Positions 8,735 to 20,212 of a DNA stretch of 64,000 bases are shown here, in pieces. A model generated the notes under the pieces. It worked only from the letters and a program-made list of their open reading frames with translations, did not search any database and was not told the origin of the DNA. The stretch's first letter is position 1; every line of letters begins with the position of its first letter. Source of the stretch: Periconia sp. R9002 (lineage: Eukaryota; Ascomycota; Dothideomycetes; Pleosporales; Periconiaceae). The position numbers and the translations under genes were made by a program. The stretch covers positions 186,001 through 250,000 of the forward strand of contig JAMAHW010000003.1 in assembly GCA_023627715.1 (NCBI GenBank), read 5' to 3'.

Positions 8735-11700
8735 ATGAGCAAGAAGCTTTCCAAAGCTCAGGCGAGCGCAGCACGGGCTGCTACCACTGCCTTTGGCACC
8801 GGCTTTGGCACCTCGTCTGCTTTCACCACCAGCTCGTCGCAACTGTCCTACGTAACCGAACCGCCCGATCTCTCGTCTATATCCGATCCCAATGTCGTTG
8901 TTTACTTTAGGAATCTGTCCAAGAAGGATAGTACTACCAAGTCAAAAGCTTTAGAAGACCTACAAGCTCACGTTGCGTCGCTCAAGAATCCGGTGGAAGA
9001 GGGATTGCTAGAAGCATGGGTGCGTTTCACCCACAGATGTATACAAGTGGCTCATGTAGTAATTCAATTATATTGCAGATCAAGATGTATCCCCGTACCT
9101 CAATAGACAATTCCAAGTCCGTTCGTCAAAGTTCTCATGCCCTGCAAGGCCAATTGGCCGTTGCCGCTGGTAAGAGGATTGCGAAATACATGCCCCAGGC
9201 TGTCGGCGCGTGGCTCAGTGGATTGTATGACAGCGACCGATCTGTGGTGGATGCGACCCAAAGCTCTCTACGTCTGGTCTTCAATACACCCGAGAAGATC
9301 CAAAATATCCGAAAGGCCTACCAGCACCCCATCCTCGAGTACTGCCGCAATGCCATTGACAAAGAATCTCAAGCTACCCTGAGTGATGAGCGCACCGTCA
9401 GCCCGGACGATGCAGAGGCAAAGTACAGCAGGGTCATCTCCGCTTGCATATCACTATTGGGTAGCCTGTTGGCTAATCTGCAGCCCGAAGATCTAGCCAA
9501 GTACCAATCTGACTACGAAAACCTTTTGGCTGACAAGAAATTATGGGAATTTGCGTCGCATAAGGATGCGTCTATACGGCGGTCAACACATCGGTTCTTG
9601 AGGACATGTTTATCGAAGCAGCCCAGTAAGTGCTGTCATCTTTATAATTATTTAAATATTGACAAAGTGCATAGAAGCCGTGCAGCAAAACCTCGAAGCC
9701 GTTAGTAAAGCATATCTTTCCGTGGCCCTCAACTCAGATCAGATGGCTTCTGCCTATGACTACATCGATACACTAGCTGTACTCACAGAGGCATTTCCAA
9801 CGGTATGGACAGAACATTACAAAAGCAAAACGGCCGTCGATAGGAGGTTACGGCAGTTCCTGAAGAAAGGCTCACAGCTGGGCCCTCGTGACTTCTGGGT
9901 ACGACTGGCCGACCTCTTCAACAATATTCCAAAGGAAGTTTTACCGGTTAATGCTGCAGATGCTGCAGAATTGTTAAACTCTTTACATGCAGGCATTTCC
10001 AGGAAAGACGAATCAAGGGTCAATTTGGAAGCAGCTTTCAAGACGTACCTCCAAATAACTGGTTCCATCAGTGGGTCGCTCTCGGTGGAAGATCAGAGCA
10101 AGCTTTTGAGCGAGGTTGTGCTTCCAATCATCGCCCAATACCTACGACCTACTACCGAGAATACGCAATGGAATATTCCTCAACAGTCTCGTGAAATACT
10201 TCAAGCTGCACTCTCTATGGAAGGCCTGCCAAAAATACTGGAACACAGCTGGCCTGAATATACCCAGAAATTGGTAAACGATATCAAAACATCCGCACCC
10301 GAGCAGTCGAAGGATTATGAGAGATCACAAGATTCGTTGGTTCAAGAAGCAGCTCGTTTTGCAAATTTGCAAGACTTGATACTTAAAACAACCAAAGATA
10401 CTGCGCTTTATTCGGCAGTTAGCCGTGCATGTTCCACTGTGATAACCGAAGCCCTCGATGTCACCAAAAACCGGAACGGCAAACCATACGGTGCAGCAGG
10501 AGCTGTAGCCGAGCTTTTGCACAATAACCAGGATATGATTCTGGGGGATGAACAAGTAAAAGTTCAACTCGATTCATTCGTCCAGGAGGATCTACCAAAT
10601 TTAATGCTTTCACCGTCATGTTCATATTTAGTGGATCTTCTCTATTCGCTACAGAGTTTGCCATCGTTCAAGTCAGCATGGACAACTGCACTGAAAACCG
10701 TCCTCAAAGCACCCGAATCTCCGATTCGAAGTAAAGCTCTTGAAGCTATCTTGACATCATCGAGAATTCCCAAATCTTTCGAAATGGCTTCGGAAGACCC
10801 GGAGCTGCAGCAGTTCATCAAGATCAATGTACGTGGCGCCATCGAAGGCTTGAAGGAATGGGACTCTTTCAACCGCATCTTACAATCACCTGCCAAAATC
10901 CTGTCGGTTGAGTCCGCCAACGAAATACTTTCAAAAATAGCCGAAGCGATGTTTATACCTCAAAATGCTCCCTACGCGTTGCAAGGTCTTCGTCAAATAG
11001 TTAGGCAAAACCCGCCCATGCTGAAAGAGTTCTTGTCAACGCCACAAGGATCAGATCTTCTGCGAACGCTTCTTCTAGCATCTGAATTTCCAAATGAAGA
11101 AGTCGCTCAGGGCGCTGCTGCGGTCAGTGCATCTATCCAGACCTTGCTTGCAGCAAGCACAGACACGAAACAGTCGATGTACGATCTTATTCAACAAGGG
11201 CTAAAAACAGCTTCGGTCTCCTCTGTTTCTGTAGAAACACTGGTCGAGCTCGCAAATCAGCTTGTCAAAGATAGAGATTCCTGGGATAAAGTGGCAGAAG
11301 TTTTTCCAAGCGCGGAAGTCTGGACCACCGCCTTAGAACCTTTTCTTAGTACCGCCCCTAAAACTTCTCTGGCTATTGCAAATCCACTTGCAGGGGCTGT
11401 CTATCTCGTAGACCCCAGAGAAACAACTTCAAAAGAGACAAACAGATCACGCGATGGCGATGGGTATTCTGCTGCGTACCGCATTGCACAATATGTCCTG
11501 AAGCTGCTCAAGAACGATAATTTCTTTTCTTTCGAAAAGGTACCTTCAGATTTGCAGGATGTTTACCTTCGAAATATTGCTCTCACTATTCAGTTTGCAG
11601 ACGACAATATTGGACTTGCAGGCGCCAATGGGCTTTGGACGTCGTACAACCCAGATGTAGAAGCCGATGCCGTTGCTTTCATGTCAGATGCGCAACCTTT

Positions 11701-13977
11701 CGTAACACAACAACTCAAAAGACTGGTCCAGTCGTGGTCAACAGATGATTCTGGCTTGTTAACTTGGGCCACTGGGATTTTGGCAAACGTGGAATCGAAT
11801 CTTTCACCTCGGGCGTACTATACTGCTCGCACATATAGTGTCCTTGTGAGCGATGCGATTGAAGTGACTGGTTGGAAAGCCTCCCTTACGCCACAAATAC
11901 AGGACGTGTTGAAATCTCTTCGAAGAAGCAAAGGTATGGTTGCAGAACATGATCCACGTTCGGAGCATGCGACTAACATTTGAATTAGAAATATTTCCCA
12001 TCATTGCATTTTTGAACGCTTTCAAAGAGCCGTTGGCAGCTTCTAAGTCTTGTGAAAGAATGTGTAACGAGATCGTCGCTGATTTGACCGGACTGGAGCT
12101 GGAGAAGAGGCCCGCCGAAGGTAGGTGCTGCACATGGGCGTAGAGGAGCTGTTTCGCGAATGAAGATTGCTGATTCTGTTACAGGCCTTCAACAGCTCGT
12201 ACTCCTTAACACCCTTCTTTTCGGACAGGAAGACCTTGTGCACAGTATTGCTAAACAAAGATTGATATTCTTCGTCAAACATGTGATTCCTTGGCTGGAA
12301 GATTCCGACAATAGTTTTTCAATCCGTGCTGAGGTAGCACGTGCGCTTACTGCGCTTCTCCCAAGCATGAGCGACATGTATGGTGAGCACTGGGGACAGA
12401 TACTGACTTCATTGGCCGCAAGTTGGGCGACCATTCGCGAATTTGAAAAGAACGAACTGGGAATGGACAGGTGAAGTCTCCCGACATTTGAATATCGAAG
12501 TACATGCTAACTGATTTCAGTCCAATTCCATTCGTTCATGCCTCTCTCAAACTTTTTGCACAGTTGCGAATCCTCACTCAGAGCGAGGAGCCCAATGACG
12601 ACCTGCTCGATGTTTGGAAAGAGAGCGAGCAGGCTATTGCAACGGGCTTAGTCAATCTTCTTAAGCACTCACAGCATTTCCCTGACGAGTTCCACCAACC
12701 TTTGAAGATGGTGAATGATGTGCTTGCACGGCAGATTGCAAAGATACCGACTCAACATTTAGAATCGACCGAAGATCTATTCCCTCTTCTCTACGTTGAG
12801 TCACAGCCTGTACAACAGACAGCGTTCGACATCTTGCACAAACAGATTCCAGCCGCGCAGGAACAGATTTCGATTAACTCTGCTCTCGAGAAAACCACGG
12901 CACGACTACCTGACGAGCTCCTTTCACTTATCCTCGAGGCGCCTACAGTCGCCTCATTGGCTGATGCCAACTTTGACCGAAGTGTTCCGTTGCCGCTCAA
13001 GGGCTACTTGTTGAGTTGGGTCCTTGTTTTTGATCACTTAGAACACGCCGTGAGTACTTGTGTCTTTTGACCCTTGACTTCACCACTAACACAGTATCCC
13101 AGTCCTTCAAAGTCAAGAACGATTACATTGATCATCTAAAGGAAGGGGAATATCTTGGCGGCCTGCTCGACTTCATGTTTGATTTCCTCGGCCACGCCCA
13201 CAACAAGCCTGCCGACGTGTCCAAGCTTGACATAACCTCTTACACGCCCGACACTGAGCTTCCAAAACGAGACATACAATGGCTCCTCACGCACATCTAC
13301 TACCTCTGCCTCCTCCACGTCCCCTCTCTCACCAAGTCCTGGTACATCGATTGCAAATCGCGCCCCATCGCCGTAACCCTCGAGCCCTGGACCGAAAAAT
13401 TCGTAAGCCAACCCCCTTCACGGCATCGCCCCATTACGCACACTAACACACCTTCTAGATCTCCCCACCCGTCATCGCAGCCGCTCTAACCTCCGTCCAA
13501 GACTGGGCCTCATCCCAAGCCACCACGGACCCCGACTCCCCCTTCACCGTCAAAGTCGCTCCCCGCGCACAAGAAATCACCGCCTCATACACCATCGACG
13601 AGCAAACCACATCCATGCGCATCTCGCTCCCCGCCGCCTTCCCCCTGACCAACGCGCGCATCGAAGGCCTCAACCGCGTCGCCGTCAACGAAGCGAAATG
13701 GCAGTCCTGGCTCCGCACCTCCCTGGGCGCCATCACCATCTTCAACGGATCCCTGATCGACGCCCTGACGACGTTCAAGCGCAACGTCGAGGGCGCCATG
13801 AAGGGTCAGACCGAGTGCGCTATTTGTTATAGCGTCGTTGGCAGCGATCGCAAGTTGCCTGATAAGAAGTGTGGCACGTGTCGGAATGCGTTTCATGGTG
13901 GGTGCTTGTTTAAGTGGTTTAAGAGTAGTGGGAGTTCGAGTTGTCCGCTTTGTAGGAATCCTTTTAATTATGGGTAG
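8735..13977 (+). CDS. LTN1: Listerin E3 ubiquitin ligase of ribosome quality control
   Basis: Listerin ubiquitinates nascent chains trapped on 60S subunits so that Cdc48 and the proteasome can remove them. Eight exons: 8735-9019, 9079-9625, 9675-11933, 11989-12120, 12185-12470, 12521-13049, 13103-13402 and 13459-13977. They give 1618 residues, a normal fungal length. The N-terminus has the conserved family block S-Y-V-T-E-P-P-D-L-S-S-I followed by N-L-S-K-K-D-S-T-T-K. The middle is HEAT/ARM-like helical repeat. The C-terminus is the listerin RING: C-A-I-C, C-G-T-C, H, C and C-P-L-C, ending near residue 1612. The acceptor at 13102 is fixed by frame, because the nearby AG at 13093-13094 would lead to an early stop. 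The last two exons use C-ending codons far more than the rest. Confidence 0.96.
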
Positions 13978-14683
13978 GTTGGTAGGGTAGGTAGGTAGGT
14001 TTTGTCTTTTGGGGGGGTTTTGGTATAGAGGAGGGAGTGGACTGGGGTCGTTGAGTAGTTTGTATGTAGTAAGCTAGACATTGAAAAAAGAAAAAGAAAG
14101 TTTTTTGCTCCCGTTAACAAATTCTGCTCAGTCCATGTCTGTTATACGTAAATTGATGCATTATATATTTATGCCTGGGGATACATGTGTATCAGTTGAA
14201 CGCCCCTTGAACTATGTATCAAACCGTAACCCAACCCAACAAATAAACCAAAAAAGGAGAGAAAGGAGAAAAAAAGGGGGGTATAGGTATATGTAAGGTA
14301 GAGTGGTATCGTGTAGAAGTTCGTGAATGAGAAAGAAAGGGGAAGTGAGGGGTATAAGGATATGTTGATGGAGGTATGGTATCGTATGGTATCGTGTGTG
14401 TGTGTGTGTATGTCGTGATGAGAAGAAAAAAGGGAAGAGTCATACTAAACGCCGATGGAGATAAGAGAGACGAGAAGGGGGGTTAGAGGGAGGAAGATAG
14501 GGGGTAATGACGGATAAAGGAAGAAGGGGGATTAGGAATGAAATGGGTCTACGAAGATAAGAGGGTGAGACCACATGCCGGCGATTTAAAAAAAAAAAGA
14601 GATATTAAGAAGAAGAAGGGAATAGGAAGAATCGCCCCCCCACGAAAAGAATAGAAAAAGATTCAGAAAGGGGCAAAACGGCC
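13978..14683. other. Convergent intergenic region with simple repeats
   Basis: This lies between the 3' ends of LTN1 (+) and the Yippee gene (-). It is purine-rich on the plus strand (many AGGA, GAAA and GGGG words), contains a TG dinucleotide run at about 14394-14409, and repeats the word ATGGTATCGT nearby. No gene is supported. Confidence 0.4.
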
Positions 14684-15388
14684 TCAAGCCCAAGCACCCC
14701 TCTCCCTCCTCCTCCTAGCCGCAACCTTGCGACTCCAAACCCCGGCAAACAAATCCTCGCACTCATCCTCGTCCTGACTATCAAATTCGACGTCAGCAGC
14801 CTCACCATCTCGTGTCTCCTTCCCAACGACCACCTCTCCATCCTCACCCTCACCCTCCTCTTGCTCTCGATCCTCCCAATCGACGCACCTAACCACGCGC
14901 TTCGTCTCCAGAATAAACTTCCCCACTTTATACTTCTGGCTCTCTTCAGCCGCATCGACGTACTTCCACCCAAGCACCTGTCCACACCCAACGCAGGAGA
15001 TATCCGAGACGGTGTGCGCGCCGGTGACTAGCTGTCTCGGCTGCGGCTTGTGGATTTTCGTGTTGGGCAAGGCGTCGACCTTGGATGGTGGTGGGAGGAA
15101 GGTGGAGGGAGACGGATTGTATAGAGTGGACGCCGCGGGAGGGGAAACGAGGTATGCGCGGCCGTGGCGGCCCGTGAAGCCTTTGCTGATTATGGAGGTC
15201 GAGGGAAGGAGGTCGGCGCGGCATTTTGAGCAGCGCAGGTACGAGGTTGAGGGTGGGATGAGGTAGGTTGGGGTTGGGTGATCTGGGGGAGAGGAAGAGG
15301 GTGAGGAGGTGGTGGTTGTTGAGGAGGTACGGCGGCGGCGGAAGGGGATGCTTGGGAGGAGGTAGAGGGGGAAGGGCATTGTTGACAT
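14684..15388 (-). CDS. Yippee/Mis18-fold zinc protein
   Basis: A single-exon gene of 234 residues; an in-frame ATG three codons later (15379) is an equally good start. It belongs to the Yippee family, small zinc-binding proteins related to yeast Moh1, whose roles are poorly defined. Zinc ligands appear as C-S-K-C (residues 53 and 56) and C-V-G-C (132 and 135). Around them are the family blocks G-F-T-G-R-H-G-R-A-Y-L, then L-G-W-K-Y-V and Y-K-V-G-K-F-I-L-E. The spacing between the two pairs is 75 residues instead of the usual 52, because of a Pro/Ser-rich insert. An acidic tail (E-E-G-E-G-E-D-G-E and D-E-D-E-C-E-D) and a basic end follow the domain. Confidence 0.88.
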   Translation of the reverse strand: MSTMPFPLYLLPSIPFRRRRTSSTTTTSSPSSSPPDHPTPTYLIPPSTSYLRCSKCRADLLPSTSIISKGFTGRHGRAYLVSPPAASTLYNPSPSTFLPPPSKVDALPNTKIHKPQPRQLVTGAHTVSDISCVGCGQVLGWKYVDAAEESQKYKVGKFILETKRVVRCVDWEDREQEEGEGEDGEVVVGKETRDGEAADVEFDSQDEDECEDLFAGVWSRKVAARRRRERGAWA

Positions 15389-16576
15389 TGTTCTCTTGTT
15401 GAGTTTGAATGGAGAGTAGAGGTTTTGGATTTGGACGGTGGTCTAGAAGGTGGGCTTCGATTGCGGGTATGTGGAGGTATTAGGAAGTGTAGTCGTGTTT
15501 ATTATAATAGTGAGGTAATATGTAGTTGAGGTGAAACGGTGAGCTGTCACGGCGGCTTTCGCTGTCGTGTCGTTGTTATGATTCGCCAGGTCTTTTCGAG
15601 CACTCATCCGACGTAAGTCTTGCTAGCAAGGCCGCGGGCAATCCACGAGACGAAAAGGCGTCTCCTTCGGACCGAGTAGTAATGATATATCCCAGATTGA
15701 CGTTTCTTGTTGCTCAGCCTGGAGCTTCCGGTTTTGATATCTCGCTTGTATCGAAGAGGAAGCGAATAGCTGTGATTAAAGACGGGAATGAGGGAGGTAC
15801 GAGGCTCCGGTACCCAGACCAGCCTGCCTTCACAAAGGTCCCCTCCGACCGATGATGAAGTATGCAAGGCGTGGGTGCACGTGTGACGTTTACGGCTTTC
15901 CCGCGCTAGCCTAAGCCGATATCGATAACTACGATAACGATAACGGCGTTGTGATTGACAGGGATCTATTCAGGTGCGGGCCGGGACGCAGTACTATCAA
16001 CTCTTCTCTTTCACTTGAAAGAAGGCAAAGCAAGAAAGTCGAAGGTGTACAGAGGAGGAGTGGTCGTGAAACTTGCGCAGGAGGAGGGGCAAAGACGTGA
16101 TAATGAGGTTGTCACGAGTAAATGCTACCACGTGCTTCCTCTTTGTTTGGTTGGTTGGACCAATCCATCCATGGATTTCCCCACCGGAGCGCCGGATAAG
16201 TACTGGCTTCTATGTGTATACATCACGCGATGGGTGATCGACGGCATGTATAACATCGGAGGTTTTTTTTGTGCAGCACTGTGATCACACGGAAATAGAG
16301 TGATAGGCACTTAAAAAACTTTTTTGAACTGGGCCTAGACAGCTGGGCCTAGACAGCCCAGGTAGCATTCGTATTATTAAAATTGTTTAAAATTTATAGA
16401 GTGATATGCACTATTCGGAACGAGGGAGTCTTGCAAAATATATACATAGGTATGTCCCTAATTATCCAAAGCATCACCTTGAGCCCTATGCTTGCAAAAG
16501 ACATGACTTCATAAATTCATCTAACTATTGTTATGCCAAAAAATAAACGTCAAATATACATGAACAACACTTCCTC
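15389..16576. other. Intergenic region with short repeats, no gene seen
   Basis: This contains the 5' flank of the Yippee gene and the 3' flank of REV1. Short frames at 15604-15867 (-) and 15955-16284 (+) have no recognisable family and no clear splice-extended models, so I do not call them. ACGATAACGATAACG near 15932 is a small tandem. The repeat cluster at 16295-16412 is listed separately. Confidence 0.4.
16295..16412. repeat. Short direct-repeat cluster, possible transposon remnant
   Basis: ATAGAGTGATAGGCACT (16295-16311) and ATAGAGTGATATGCACT (16396-16412) are 17-base direct repeats with one mismatch. Between them CTGGGCCTAGACAG is duplicated in tandem (16329-16342 and 16343-16356), next to AT-rich sequence. 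The outer repeats are in the same orientation, so this is not a simple terminal inverted repeat element. Confidence 0.5.
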
Positions 16577-19500
16577 CTAGGCAAAAGCGATAGAACCCAA
16601 TCCTCGATCTCGTGCGGCCTTCTGGACGCCCTCTTTGATCCTTTCTATGGCATCACACCAGTTCTTCTTTGCAAAATCTGCAACCTCGTCCTCTCCATCT
16701 CCGACCACCCACTCTAACCACCCGACAACCCCAACCGCCTTGGCCATGTCCCGTTCTTCGCAAACAACTCGCGCCAGATACTTTACAAGCGCATCTGTAT
16801 CCTCAACATACGGTCCATCGTCTGCGAAAGCAACCACCCAGTCTTTCATCGCGGCACGGAGGTCTTTGGCGCGATGGAGTTTTTTCTTTGTGAACTTTGG
16901 GATCTTTGGGCGAGGAACTTTGATGGATGGCGCTTTCGGTTTCGGTTGTGGTGGGGGTGGTTGGTTGGTTGTGGCTCGCGCAAGCGCCTTTGATCGTTGC
17001 CGGCGCTTCTCTTGGATGATTTCCTCTCGTATTTCTGGTGGAAGGGCGAGAAGAAAATCTACGTCAATGCCGAGGTCAGCGAGGTCGGTATTGACATCCG
17101 CTTTCCCCTCCCCTTTGGCACCTTCATTTTGCTTGACAGCGGCTTCCCCAGCCGGGACATCCAAGGGCGTTTCTCTGTTATTGTCGCGAGCAGGATTTTT
17201 GAAGGAAATGAAATTTGCCTGCGTCAGTGTTCGGCCCAATTTGTCCTTTGCGCTCGCAAGTGCTGCAGCTGCGAGCTGAGCGGAGCGCGGGGGACGTCCT
17301 CGCCCACGTTTCACGGGCGCGACGATTGGACGTTTCGCGGGAATCCCGATAATCCGATTCTTACGTGGGGATTGTGGAAGGATGGTTTGATCGAGACGGG
17401 TTTTCAGCCCAGACGGAGAATGGGGGGTCGCACTGGCAGCGTATTGTGATAGGACTTCGGCGCGCACGTCGGGAGGAAGCGCTGCGAGAATCTCAGGATC
17501 GAGCTGAGACTGGGCTGGGAGAGCGGTTAGAGCGAATGGTGTGGACTTAGCAGGAACTGGACGCCCTGCTGGTGTGGGCGAAGATTGACGAGTTTGCCGT
17601 AAGAGCTTTGAGCGTATGTCTTCAGGAAGCTCGGCAAGCACTTTAGGGTCGACTTGCGTAGGCATGATGAACTGTGTTCCAAGCATGTTGAGAGGTCGTC
17701 GAGAAGGTGTCGAGTGATTGAGTTCCGCTGGGCCAAATGCGATATGCTCATCATCCGTGCCCTTCTTCTTCTTGGGGGTCTCAGGGTCATCCTGAATCGG
17801 ATCCGCTTCGACAGTTTCGACAATCTGGAGCGGTTTCCTAGGCTCAGGGTTGCCAACCTTGAATGGTAAGCGACGCTGGGATCCATCTAGACTTCCGTCT
17901 GTAGCGTTCTTCATCGCTTCAAGCTTAGTCATTTGCACGCCTATGCCTCGTAACTCGCCTGGAGAAAAGCCAAAGCCCTTCAATATGCTCAATGCCTCTT
18001 TTGTCAGAAGCTCTTTTGCATTGGTCGCTACCCCAAGTGCTACGCTCTTGTTGTATGTGTCGCACTTGCCATGGCCGAGATGCTTTGGGGGGTCAAGAGG
18101 AGCGTCAGGGGAACGGCGCATGACTTTCATGGTAAACTGTTTGCCCTTTACCTTCTCTTTCAACAGCCGCTTCTGCAGCTCTCCACACAGATTGCCAATG
18201 AATTCGTCCACCTGCTCTTGATTTGCGAAGCGTACACCCCAATTCACTTCGGCGGAAACTGATTTTCGAACAACTTGTTCTCCCACTTCTTGTCGATCGA
18301 TGCCTCGTGAATATTCCCACAGTTTTTCACCGGTTTTCGGGCCTAGAGCTTGCACGATGCGCTCCTTGGAGAAATCGCGAATGTCCTTGACATACTTGAT
18401 TCCCAACTCTTCCAGCTTGCCACCAATGGAGTAGGCAACTCCCGGTAGATCTTGAACCTGCAAATTTCCGATGAAATCAAGGACTTCTTCAGGCTTGATC
18501 TGATACTGCCCCGCAGGTTTTGCCTTTCTCAAGGCGACCTTGGCTAGGAGAATGTTACTGCCGATTCCGACTGAAACATCGCAGTCCGTCTTCATCTTAA
18601 CCTGATCGCGCAACATCCGTGCAATGTCTTCCGCCTTGGCTTGTTCACGGTAAATACTCCCTTCAGACACATGTACCCCATCACCACCACCAGCAGATAT
18701 GCACAAATTCGACACGTCGATCAAGGCCTCATCGATGCTGACACTTTGTACAATACCTCCTACTGCAAGTATGGAATCGTAGAAAGCGCGACTGTGTTCT
18801 TCATATGCCGGGAAGTCGTAAGGCAATATCTTCAATTCTGGACACAATTCCTGCGCCCGCTTCATCCACATGCCATTCTTGACGCCGAATTTCCTGGCTG
18901 GGTAGTTACAGCTTGCAATCTCAGACCCACTTCCGTTTCCATGAGCGACAGCGGCTGGTTTGTCTTTGTATTGGGGGTGGTTTTTCAAGCTGACTGCAGC
19001 AAAAAAGCTGTCGAAATCCACATGAAGTACATAACGTCTTGCACCTGGTGGTCTTTTCAGCTTCAGCGTCTGCGTTGCGCTCTTCTCATTTGCCAAGGCT
19101 TGCAGTTGAGACTTCAAGTCTGCTTTCCATGTAGAGAGATGGTGCAGACGAGATTCGCGATAGTACTGTTCAAGGAAATTCGGGTCTACAACAGTGGATT
19201 TGCGTATCTTGGGATCGCGGAGTAGAATGGCGTTGTGCTCCTCAGCGGTAAGCGGCCGGTTATCATGCACAGACTTTGCATTCCCATCATTCGACATCTG
19301 CTCCTTCCTATGTGATTTCGGGGGTGGAGTCGGATCTTTGTACAGACTGTCATGTTCGTCGGCATCATCAATGTCGGAGATGTGGTCGTCATTCTCTCGT
19401 TGCGGATTAACAGAAGGGCTTGTCTTTGGAGGTGTGCTAATTTTTTTGGGGCCCGCTCTTGTATTCCGTATCTGCGGTTCGTTTTCGAAAGAGAGGTGCT

Positions 19501-20212
19501 CTGGTTGATGCGACGGTGGCAAGTCCTCGATATCATCATCGGGCGTAGGTAGCCTTTGTCTGGAGAACCGTGAACGTCGACTCGCACTGGGCGTGGGAGT
19601 AGAAGTAAAAGTGCCTGAAGGTTCGCCAGACTGGGTGCCTCGTAACTGGCCTGTGTACCAACTATTGTTGGATTGATCGCGATATCCCGTTGTTTTGTTG
19701 GGGGCAGAGCTCATGATACTGCCACCGTCAAAGGCAAGGACTCTCTGTTTTTCGCCTTCATCCACGACTCGGAAGTTATTCCATGGGAGCAGTTTCCCGG
19801 CTGCTATGCTATCAACTACCCAAGCCGGTTTTACGATGCGATATTTCCGAAATTCAACGGCCTTTTTGGGCGTCAAAGCGCTGGCGATGATGTGTGTGAC
19901 GGTGGTTTTCCCATCAAGGTATTGTAGGAAGCCGCCGCCGTGTTCGACTATAAGCACGTGTAGATCGTTGAGGGATGGCTGCGTGTAGCCGTTGACATGC
20001 GCCACGACACCTTTGAATATCTGTGGTTTGTCGCCGGCTTGGGCGCGGATGTCGGCATCGAGGTTCTGAAGCTTTATCTTCTTCCGTCTGAAGTAGTCCG
20101 TAAAGCCGCCGAATTTGGATCCTTCATATTCCTCGCCATCTTCATCGTCAAATGTGTGATTCGCGATTCGCTTGCGCACGGCACTGGAGTTGTTTTCGAG
20201 TCGCGAGCCCAT
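16577..20212 (-). CDS. REV1: Translesion DNA polymerase REV1
   Basis: REV1 is a Y-family deoxycytidyl transferase and scaffold for polymerase zeta in mutagenic damage bypass. The gene is a single exon of 1211 residues. Order of parts: BRCT domain at about 66-150 (ends V-K-P-A-W-V-V-D-S-I then L-P-W-N-N-F); a disordered Ser/Pro/Asp linker; the catalytic core starting Y-V-L-H-V-D-F-D-S-F-F at 394-404, with metal ligands Asp399, Asp493 and Glu494 (S-I-D-E-A); little-finger region; then three ubiquitin-binding-motif-like segments (L-P-E-D-I-R, L-P-P-D-V-R, L-P-P-E-I-R); and a helical C-terminal domain over the last 100 or so residues that in known REV1 binds Rev7 and other polymerases. All key residues are present. 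The 5' flank of 880 bases is shared with the divergent SnoaL-like gene. Confidence 0.96.
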   Translation of the reverse strand: MGSRLENNSSAVRKRIANHTFDDEDGEEYEGSKFGGFTDYFRRKKIKLQNLDADIRAQAGDKPQIFKGVVAHVNGYTQPSLNDLHVLIVEHGGGFLQYLDGKTTVTHIIASALTPKKAVEFRKYRIVKPAWVVDSIAAGKLLPWNNFRVVDEGEKQRVLAFDGGSIMSSAPNKTTGYRDQSNNSWYTGQLRGTQSGEPSGTFTSTPTPSASRRSRFSRQRLPTPDDDIEDLPPSHQPEHLSFENEPQIRNTRAGPKKISTPPKTSPSVNPQRENDDHISDIDDADEHDSLYKDPTPPPKSHRKEQMSNDGNAKSVHDNRPLTAEEHNAILLRDPKIRKSTVVDPNFLEQYYRESRLHHLSTWKADLKSQLQALANEKSATQTLKLKRPPGARRYVLHVDFDSFFAAVSLKNHPQYKDKPAAVAHGNGSGSEIASCNYPARKFGVKNGMWMKRAQELCPELKILPYDFPAYEEHSRAFYDSILAVGGIVQSVSIDEALIDVSNLCISAGGGDGVHVSEGSIYREQAKAEDIARMLRDQVKMKTDCDVSVGIGSNILLAKVALRKAKPAGQYQIKPEEVLDFIGNLQVQDLPGVAYSIGGKLEELGIKYVKDIRDFSKERIVQALGPKTGEKLWEYSRGIDRQEVGEQVVRKSVSAEVNWGVRFANQEQVDEFIGNLCGELQKRLLKEKVKGKQFTMKVMRRSPDAPLDPPKHLGHGKCDTYNKSVALGVATNAKELLTKEALSILKGFGFSPGELRGIGVQMTKLEAMKNATDGSLDGSQRRLPFKVGNPEPRKPLQIVETVEADPIQDDPETPKKKKGTDDEHIAFGPAELNHSTPSRRPLNMLGTQFIMPTQVDPKVLAELPEDIRSKLLRQTRQSSPTPAGRPVPAKSTPFALTALPAQSQLDPEILAALPPDVRAEVLSQYAASATPHSPSGLKTRLDQTILPQSPRKNRIIGIPAKRPIVAPVKRGRGRPPRSAQLAAAALASAKDKLGRTLTQANFISFKNPARDNNRETPLDVPAGEAAVKQNEGAKGEGKADVNTDLADLGIDVDFLLALPPEIREEIIQEKRRQRSKALARATTNQPPPPQPKPKAPSIKVPRPKIPKFTKKKLHRAKDLRAAMKDWVVAFADDGPYVEDTDALVKYLARVVCEERDMAKAVGVVGWLEWVVGDGEDEVADFAKKNWCDAIERIKEGVQKAARDRGLGSIAFA

